Source: Gemmatimonadota bacterium (GTDB lineage: Bacteria; Gemmatimonadota; Gemmatimonadetes; Longimicrobiales; Gaopeijiaceae). Taken from it: DNA of 9,753 nt. Below the pieces are notes generated by a model. It searched no databases. It was not told the origin of the DNA and saw only the letters and a program-made list of their open reading frames with translations. Shown one piece after another: positions 5,230 through 9,753 of the stretch. Position numbers and translations under genes: made by a program. The stretch spans positions 1 to 9,753 of the forward strand of contig WGEM01000291.1 of the NCBI GenBank assembly GCA_015492755.1, written 5' to 3'. Each line of letters opens with the position of its first letter. The stretch's first letter is position 1.

Positions 5230-6588
5230 TTACCGACCGAAGGGCATCCCCGGGAATCCGCCGCCCATTCCGGGGAGCCCCTTCATTCCGCCCATCATCG
5301 CCCGCATCCGCTTCATGGTCTTCTCCATCTCACGGAACTGCTTCAGGAGACGGTTCACCTCGGACACCGGACGGCCGCTCCCTTTCGCGATGCGCGCCCG
5401 CCGCGAGGCGTTGATGATCTCGGGGCGGCGGCGCTCCTCGGGCGTCATGGAGAGGATGATGGCCTCCACGTGCTTGAAGCGCCTGGGATCCAGACTCTGG
5501 TTGGGGATCTTCAGCTTCGCGGCGCCGGGGATGAGCTTCAGGAGCTGGTCCAGCGGGCCCATCTTCTGCACCTGCCGCATGGCGGTGAGGAAGTCCTCCA
5601 GCGTGAAGCGCCCCTGCCCCAGCACCTTCTGCTGGAGCTTCGTCTGCTCCTCCTCGTCCACGGCCATCTGGGCGCGCTCCACCAGCCCCACCACGTCGCC
5701 CATCTGGAGGATGCGACCCGCCAGGCGCTGCGGGTCGGCGGTCTCCAGATCGTCCACGCCCTCACCCACACCGATGAACTTGATGGGCTTTCCGGTGACG
5801 CCCCGGATGGAGAGCGCCGCACCTCCGCGGGCGTCGCCGTCCATCTTGGTCATCACCACGCCGGTGATCCCCAGCGCCTCGTCGAAGCCCTGAGCGATGT
5901 GCACCGCCTCCTGCCCGGTCATGGCGTCGGCCACCAGGAGGATCTCCGACGGCTCCACCGCGTCGCGGATCCGGCCCAGCTCGTCCATGAGCGCCTCGTC
6001 GATCTGCAACCGGCCGGCGGTGTCCACGATGAGGACGCGGTGGCCCCCGTCGCGGGCCCGCGCCACCGCCTCGCGGGCCGCCGCCACGGGATCGCCCCCG
6101 AAGGTGCCCTCCACCACCGGCACGCCGATCCCGGCGGCGAGCGTGCGGAGCTGCTCCACCGCGGCGGGACGCTGCAGGTCGCACGCCGCAAGCATGGGCC
6201 GAAGCCCTTCGCGGTCCAGACGGCGCGCCAGCTTCGCGGCGGTGGTGGTCTTCCCGGAACCCTGGAGCCCCACCATGAGGATCACCGTGGGCGTGCGGGG
6301 GCTCCGGGCCAGCCCGGCGGGCTCGTCGCCGAAGAGGTGCGCCAGCTCGTCGTGCACGATCTTGACGATCTGCTGGCCCGGCGAGACGGACCTGAGCACC
6401 TTCTCGCCCAGCGCCTTCTCCTGGACGCGCTTCAGGAAGTCGCGCGTCACCTGGAAGTTCACGTCCGCCTCCAGGAGGACCCGGCGGATCTCCCGGAGCC
6501 CCTCCTTCACCATGGCCTCGTTGAGCACGCCACGGCTGCGGAGCTTCTTCAGCGCCCCGTCGAGACGTGTGCTGAGTTCGTCGAACAT
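5230..6588 (-). CDS. ffh: Signal recognition particle GTPase Ffh (SRP54)
   Basis: Ffh binds 4.5S RNA and signal sequences of nascent membrane proteins and, with its receptor FtsY, delivers ribosomes to the translocon. The 452-residue protein is complete. It has the N domain (1 to about 90, including EIRRVLLEADVNF), the G domain with GLQGSGKTTTAAKLA (107-121), ACDLQRPAA (135-143), VDTAGRLQID (188-197), TKMDGDARGG (247-256) and GVGEGVDDL (273-281), and the M domain with RFTLEDFLTAMRQV (327-340), MTPEERRRPEIINASRRARI (381-400) and the RNA-binding GSGRPVSEVNRLLKQF (403-418). It ends in a short Met/Gly-rich tail. The ATG follows the purA stop by only 12 bases and has no clear ribosome binding site, suggesting cotranscription and translational coupling with purA. 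That pairing is not the standard ffh neighbourhood upstream, although rpsP downstream is. Confidence 0.97.
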   Translation of the reverse strand: MFDELSTRLDGALKKLRSRGVLNEAMVKEGLREIRRVLLEADVNFQVTRDFLKRVQEKALGEKVLRSVSPGQQIVKIVHDELAHLFGDEPAGLARSPRTPTVILMVGLQGSGKTTTAAKLARRLDREGLRPMLAACDLQRPAAVEQLRTLAAGIGVPVVEGTFGGDPVAAAREAVARARDGGHRVLIVDTAGRLQIDEALMDELGRIRDAVEPSEILLVADAMTGQEAVHIAQGFDEALGITGVVMTKMDGDARGGAALSIRGVTGKPIKFIGVGEGVDDLETADPQRLAGRILQMGDVVGLVERAQMAVDEEEQTKLQQKVLGQGRFTLEDFLTAMRQVQKMGPLDQLLKLIPGAAKLKIPNQSLDPRRFKHVEAIILSMTPEERRRPEIINASRRARIAKGSGRPVSEVNRLLKQFREMEKTMKRMRAMMGGMKGLPGMGGGFPGMPFGR

Positions 6589-6600
6589 GGCGGAACGTGC

Positions 6601-7902
6601 CTACGCGACGGCGCCGCAGGGGATGATCTGACTGCGGCGGGTGCCCACCGAGACCCACTGCACCGGCGCTCCGGTGAGTTCTTCCAGCCGGTTCAGGTAG
6701 GCCCGCGCCCGGGCAGGCAGATCCTCCAGCCGCCGCGCCTCGGTGGTGGGCGCCTGCCAGCCGGGGAGCGTCTCGTAGACCGGCTCCACCGCCGAGAGCG
6801 ACCAGGTGTCGGCGGGGAAGCTCTCCGTCACCGAGCCGTCGGGCATCCGGTAGGCGGTGGCCACGCGCAGCTCAGGGAGCGTGTCCAGCACGTCCAGCTT
6901 CGTCACGGCGATCCCGGTGAGCCCGTTCACCTGCGCGGCGTGGCGCGCCAGCACCGAGTCGAACCAGCCGCAGCGGCGCGGCCGGCCGGTGGTGGCCCCG
7001 AACTCGCCGCCCAGCTCCCGCACCCGCGCGTCCATCTCCGGCTCGAAGGCGGTGGGGAGCGGGCCCTCGCCCACCCGCGTGGTGTAGGCCTTCACCACGC
7101 CGATGACGGCGTCGATGGAGGTGGGGCCGATGCCGGTGCCGATGGCGGCGGCGGCGGCAGTGGTGTTGGACGACGTCACGAAGGGGTAGGTACCGTGATC
7201 CAGATCCAGCGCGGTGCCCTGCGCGCCCTCCAGCAGCACCTTCTTCCCTGCCCTGAGGGCGGCGCTGATTTCCGGCCCCGTGTCGGTGGCCAGCTCCAGG
7301 AGCCGCGGGCCCAGCGCCAGCGCCTCGTCCATGTCGCGCTCCAGCGTGGCCAGCGCCTCGGTGGCGCCCAGCTCCTCCAGGCGGCGGACCACCCGCTCCT
7401 GCGCCGCCGCCACCCGCTTCGCCAGCCGCTCGGGGTTGGCGAGATCGATGACCCGCACGCCCCGCCGTCCCGCCTTGTCCTCGTAGGCGGGTCCGATGCC
7501 TCGCCCGGTGGTACCGATCTTGGTGTCGGTGGCCTCCTCCACCGCCCGGTCCAGGAGACGGTGGTAGGGAAGAAGGAGCTGCGCCCGGCGGCTCACGCCC
7601 ACCCGACCCTCCAGCGCCACGCCCCGCGCCAGGAGCGCGTCGTATTCCTGGAAGAGCTGCACGATGTCCAGGACCACCCCGTTGCCCAGGAGGCAGCGCT
7701 TCCCCTGGTGAAGGATCCCCGATGGGATCTGGTGGAGGATGAACTCCTCCTCCCCCACGTGAACGGTGTGGCCGGCGTTGGCACCGCCCTGGTAGCGGGC
7801 CACGATGTCGACGTTCTCGGCCAGGACGTCGACGATCTTTCCCTTACCCTCGTCACCCCACTGACAGCCGACGATGACCGTGCAGGAGCCGTGCGTCGTC
7901 AT
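6601..7902 (-). CDS. purA: Adenylosuccinate synthetase
   Basis: PurA catalyses the GTP-dependent condensation of IMP and aspartate to adenylosuccinate, the first committed step of AMP synthesis. Starting at the ATG at 7902 gives 433 residues, the usual length, with VIVGCQWGDEGKGKIVD near the N-terminus (catalytic Asp17), RYQGGANAGHTVHV (His45), GTTGRGIGPAYEDKAGRRGV for IMP binding, LEGAQGTALDLDHGTYPFVT, SSNTTA, TGRPRRCGWFD, TKLDVLD, and the base-recognising C-terminal end WVSVGTRRSQII. A GTG at 7917 would add five residues without a ribosome binding site. At the chosen ATG, GAGGT directly abuts the start codon, unusually close. It is followed by ffh after 12 bases. Upstream lies an intrinsic terminator only 45 bases from the start, with a candidate promoter beyond it. 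Confidence 0.97.
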   Translation of the reverse strand: MTTHGSCTVIVGCQWGDEGKGKIVDVLAENVDIVARYQGGANAGHTVHVGEEEFILHQIPSGILHQGKRCLLGNGVVLDIVQLFQEYDALLARGVALEGRVGVSRRAQLLLPYHRLLDRAVEEATDTKIGTTGRGIGPAYEDKAGRRGVRVIDLANPERLAKRVAAAQERVVRRLEELGATEALATLERDMDEALALGPRLLELATDTGPEISAALRAGKKVLLEGAQGTALDLDHGTYPFVTSSNTTAAAAAIGTGIGPTSIDAVIGVVKAYTTRVGEGPLPTAFEPEMDARVRELGGEFGATTGRPRRCGWFDSVLARHAAQVNGLTGIAVTKLDVLDTLPELRVATAYRMPDGSVTESFPADTWSLSAVEPVYETLPGWQAPTTEARRLEDLPARARAYLNRLEELTGAPVQWVSVGTRRSQIIPCGAVA

Positions 7903-7931
7903 ACCTCGTTGAACCACCCGTGTGCGGAGGT
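7903..7931 (-). promoter_or_regulatory. Possible stem masking the purA ribosome binding site
   Basis: On the minus strand ACCTC (7931-7927) is perfectly complementary to GAGGT (7907-7903), the purine-rich stretch just before the purA ATG, with 19 bases between. Such pairing could hide the initiation region. Five base pairs with a long loop is weak on its own, and the GAGGT spacing to the ATG is suboptimal, so this is only a candidate. Confidence 0.2.
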
Positions 7932-7947
7932 GCGTTGGACGGCGGCG

Positions 7948-7983
7948 AAAAAAAGCGGGCTCTCCCTCGCGGGGACAGCCCGT
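7948..7983 (-). terminator. Intrinsic terminator between ccdC-like gene and purA
   Basis: On the minus strand, ACGGGCT (7983-7977) pairs with the complementary arm at 7961-7955 (one G-T pair). Four further pairs (7975-7972 with 7966-7963) lie inside a single mismatch, with a five-base loop, and a run of seven T residues (7954-7948) follows at once. This is a classical rho-independent terminator for minus-strand transcription. It lies 45 bases past the end of the ccdC-like gene and 45 bases before the purA ATG. It either ends the ccdC transcript or attenuates purA-ffh. Confidence 0.85.
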
Positions 7984-8004
7984 CTCTGCTGGTTCCTTGG
8001 GGAA

Positions 8005-8032
8005 AAGGTAGCAGCCGGGGATGGGGTGTCAA
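8005..8032 (-). promoter_or_regulatory. Candidate promoter for purA-ffh
   Basis: On the minus strand a perfect TTGACA (8032-8027) is followed after 16 bases by TACCTT (8010-8005), itself preceded by TGC as in an extended -10 element. The -35 hexamer overlaps the stop codon of the ccdC-like gene. Transcription would start near 7998, placing the terminator at 7948-7983 inside the leader. The -10 matches consensus poorly (three of six), so support rests on the -35, the extended element and position. Confidence 0.4.
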
Positions 8033-8541
8033 TCAGAATCCGCCTGACCCTGGGCCGTCTCGCCGGTCCCCTCCCCGGTGGCCGTGAGGTGACGGTACTC
8101 CCGGTACATGGCGCTCCGCCATCGGGCGATCATCCCGAAGGCCAGCAGATAGAAGATGGATGCCGTCTGGAGCGGTGAGACGAGGTGGCCCACGTAGTCC
8201 TCCAGCGCAAGTCGCACCGCCAGGAGCCCCAGAAGGATGAGGAGGAAGCGGGGGGAGCGACGCATCATCACGCGCTCCCCCTCCCGGTAGAGGCGGGAGG
8301 AGCGGAGCAGCGGGACGGCCAGAACGAACGCGCCGGCGGCCAGCGCCAACGCAGCCCAGGTGAGCGGCACCCGCATGGGCGGCCAGAGGAACATGGAGAA
8401 CCCCGTGCTCATCCCCAGCGGCGGGATGAGGATGCCGGCCGCCGAGACGGGACGGCGTGTCTCCTGGATGCGCCAGGCGATGACGGCGGCGCCCCCCGCC
8501 ACCGGCATGACCTTGAGGGCGATGGAGAGTGCGGGGATCAT
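8029..8541 (-). CDS. CcdC-like (DUF1453) integral membrane protein
   Basis: A 170-residue membrane protein resembling Bacillus CcdC, a protein encoded beside cytochrome c maturation genes there but not shown to be essential for that process. Recognisable family segments are RRPVSAAGILIPPLGMSTGF (29-48), FLILLGLLAVRLALE (99-113) and FYLLAFGMIARWRSAMYREY (130-149). Hydrophobic segments suggest about five membrane spans: 4-22, 35-53, 60-78, 97-114 and 124-140. The C-terminus (about 151-170) is polar and acidic, probably cytoplasmic or disordered. The ATG at 8541 has no ribosome binding site. An in-frame ATG at codon 12 has AAGG just upstream, so the true start may be later, although that would cut into the first span. 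No ccdA, resA or resB gene is in the window, so a role in cytochrome c maturation is not supported by context. A strong terminator follows. Confidence 0.8.
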   Translation of the reverse strand: MIPALSIALKVMPVAGGAAVIAWRIQETRRPVSAAGILIPPLGMSTGFSMFLWPPMRVPLTWAALALAAGAFVLAVPLLRSSRLYREGERVMMRRSPRFLLILLGLLAVRLALEDYVGHLVSPLQTASIFYLLAFGMIARWRSAMYREYRHLTATGEGTGETAQGQADSD

Positions 8542-8630
8542 GAGGATAAGTTAGCATGACGCGTGCAGGAGGCGGCGCCCGTGGGGCTCGCCGTGACCCC
8601 GACTCCCACGCACCCGGGACCCGACCGATC

Positions 8631-8852
8631 ATGACCGACGCTGGAAAACTCCTCATGATGCTGGGCGCCGCCCTCCTGGTGGTGGGCGCGGCGCTCTGGG
8701 GGCTGGGCCGGATCGGCTTTCGCGGGCTTCCGGGCGACATCCGCTATGAGACGGAGCACGTGCGGATCTACATCCCGCTGGCCACCTCGCTCCTTCTCTC
8801 GCTGGGGCTCACGCTGCTGATGTGGCTGCTGAGCTGGATTAGCCGGCGGTAG
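8631..8852 (+). CDS. DUF2905-family small membrane protein
   Basis: A 73-residue protein of a widespread bacterial family of unknown function (DUF2905). It has two hydrophobic helices (about 5-25 and 46-69) flanking the conserved loop FRGLPGDIRYETEHVRIYIP, which is the family signature. The C-terminus LLMWLLSWISRR is also typical. The ATG at 8631 matches the usual family N-terminus. The frame is open back to 8556, but that extension is Arg/Pro/Gly-rich and does not resemble the family, so it is left out. Upstream, the 89 bases to the divergent ccdC-like gene contain one A/T-rich patch (8545-8556) but no convincing -35 box. The family is likely; its function is unknown. Confidence 0.88.
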   Translation: MTDAGKLLMMLGAALLVVGAALWGLGRIGFRGLPGDIRYETEHVRIYIPLATSLLLSLGLTLLMWLLSWISRR

Positions 8853-8890
8853 GCGGCGGCCGTCCTGCGCGAGGAGCGCTCCATACGTAC

Positions 8891-8914
8891 GTGTGGGTTG
8901 GGCGCGGCCCACGC
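8891..8914 (+). terminator. Possible hairpin terminator between DUF2905 gene and convergent oxidoreductase
   Basis: GTGTGGG (8891-8897) pairs with CCCACGC (8908-8914), with one G-T pair, around a ten-base loop. It is followed by CCTTTAC, which has only three T residues, so as an intrinsic terminator it is weak. Its place between two convergent genes makes a terminating role plausible. The rest of 8853-8932 shows nothing else of note apart from a short ACGTACGT palindrome. Confidence 0.3.
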
Positions 8915-8932
8915 CTTTACTCGGACAGGCTC

Positions 8933-9753
8933 CTAGACCATGTAGGCCAGATCCGACGCGTAGCTCGGGTACGCGAAGATCATGCCCTTGATGTCGCGCG
9001 CCGTTGCGCCGGCAGCCATCGCGGCCCCGAGCACGTTCACCTGCTCTTCGGCACCCGGTCCCAGCAGGTGAGCCCCCACGACGCGGTGGTCGTCCCTCCG
9101 GACGAGAACCTTGAACGCGGAACAGGACTCACCGACGCGGAGGGACGAAAACCAGTGTCCGGTCTTCCGGAAGTGCACGTCGACCTCGAGTCCCTGTGTC
9201 CGGGCTTCCTCTTCGAGGAGGCCGATCCGGGCGAGGGGCGGCACCGTGAAGAGCACGCTGGGAATCGGCGGGTACGTCACCTCCCGCTCATCCCTTCCGG
9301 CCAGGAGGTTCTTCGCGGCCACGCGCGCTTCGAACGCGGACACCGGCGTCAGCGGCGGAGCGCCGGTGTCGGCACAGTCGCCGGCGGCGAATACGGCGGG
9401 ATTCGAGACACTGCGCATGGACCGCCGCACGCGGATTCCGCGCGGGGTAGCCTCGACACCACCCGCGTCCAGGCCGAGCTCGTCCACCGCCGGGACACGG
9501 CCGGCGCCGTGGACCACCAGATCTGCTTCGACCGCACCAGAGCCATCAGGCGTGCGCACATGTACGCGAAGGCCTCTCCCTGCCCGCTCCACCCCTTCCA
9601 CACAGTGCTCCACCGCCACGGAGATCCCCAGGGATCGGGTCCGCGCCACCAGGAGGTCGACGAGATCGGGATCGAACCGTTCCAGCGGCCTGGGTCCCCG
9701 ATGCAAGATGGTGACTTCACGGGCGCCGGCCCGGCAAGCGATATGCGCAAACT
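8933..9753 (-). CDS. NAD(P)/FAD-dependent disulfide oxidoreductase-like protein, C-terminal 272 residues (runs off right edge)
   Basis: The C-terminal two thirds or so of a class I pyridine nucleotide-disulfide oxidoreductase (glutathione reductase / lipoamide dehydrogenase / mercuric reductase superfamily). The visible part starts inside the NAD(P)-binding domain (FAHIACRAGAREVTILHRG, with FDPDLVDLL after it). It continues to VVHGAGRVP (79-87), the second FAD-contact motif VFAAGDCAD (120-128), TPVSAFEARVAAKNLLAG, and the dimerisation domain from about PIPSVLFTVPPLARIG to the end, with FKVLVRRDDHRVVGAHLLGP. The C-terminal active-site motif, HPT in classical members, reads AYPSYASD here (260-267): the proton-transfer His is replaced by Tyr. 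The protein is therefore probably not a standard lipoamide dehydrogenase or glutathione reductase. The redox-active CxxxxC motif, if present, lies outside the window. The TTG at 9706 is not a start; the frame is open to the edge. Confidence 0.9.
   Translation of the reverse strand, partial: FAHIACRAGAREVTILHRGPRPLERFDPDLVDLLVARTRSLGISVAVEHCVEGVERAGRGLRVHVRTPDGSGAVEADLVVHGAGRVPAVDELGLDAGGVEATPRGIRVRRSMRSVSNPAVFAAGDCADTGAPPLTPVSAFEARVAAKNLLAGRDEREVTYPPIPSVLFTVPPLARIGLLEEEARTQGLEVDVHFRKTGHWFSSLRVGESCSAFKVLVRRDDHRVVGAHLLGPGAEEQVNVLGAAMAAGATARDIKGMIFAYPSYASDLAYMV

Noticed and set aside
5191..8178. A 995-codon open frame on the plus strand across ffh and purA
   Set aside because: It is antisense to two unmistakable genes. 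Its His/Arg/Gly/Leu-rich composition is typical of a shadow frame in GC-rich DNA, and it shows no domain.
8556..8630. N-terminal extension of the DUF2905 protein
   Set aside because: The extra 25 residues are Arg/Gly/Pro-rich and unlike the family. The ATG at 8631 matches the usual start.
1..9753. Mobile elements, CRISPR arrays, phage or defence genes
   Set aside because: No transposase, integrase, spaced direct repeats or terminal inverted repeats were seen. The only repeats are the in-frame 24-bp units in rpsP.

Overview
The window is a very GC-rich bacterial chromosome segment. It holds housekeeping translation and secretion genes, mostly on the minus strand, plus a few accessory genes. 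Protein features suggest Gemmatimonadota or a related phylum: a TrmD with the CGHYKDVDQR variant, an S16 with a long Ala/Glu tail, and exported M20 and M28 peptidases. This placement is inferred from the look of the proteins; there is no rRNA or database comparison behind it.

Minus-strand core, in the order of transcription (high to low coordinates): a CcdC-like membrane protein (8541-8029); purA (7902-6601) followed after 12 bases by ffh (6588-5230); then, after a 194-base leader region, rpsP-rimM-trmD (5035-3127). The classical ffh-rpsP-rimM-trmD-rplS-rnhB block is then interrupted by a plus-strand gene for an exported M28 metallopeptidase (2006-3103). It resumes with rplS-rnhB (1854-853) and ends in an exported M20 peptidase that runs off the left edge. 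No KH-domain gene lies between rpsP and rimM.

Right side: a short plus-strand DUF2905 membrane protein (8631-8852) is divergent from ccdC and convergent with the C-terminal part of a flavin-dependent pyridine nucleotide-disulfide oxidoreductase that continues past the right edge.

The core genes serve ribosome building and function (S16, the RimM maturation factor, L19, and TrmD tRNA m1G37 methylation), membrane targeting (Ffh), AMP synthesis (PurA) and genome maintenance (RNase HII). The most notable points are: (1) an S16 protein more than twice the usual length because of a period-8 acidic repeat; (2) an intrinsic terminator between a candidate promoter and purA, which looks like an attenuator that would also govern ffh; (3) the strand-switched lipoprotein peptidase that splits the trmD-rplS operon, with a possible 12-codon leader ORF and a hairpin ahead of rplS; (4) substitutions at metal or active-site positions in the M20 peptidase, the M28 peptidase and the oxidoreductase. 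I found no mobile element, CRISPR array, tRNA or rRNA. Nothing here amounts to a clear new defence or metabolic system.
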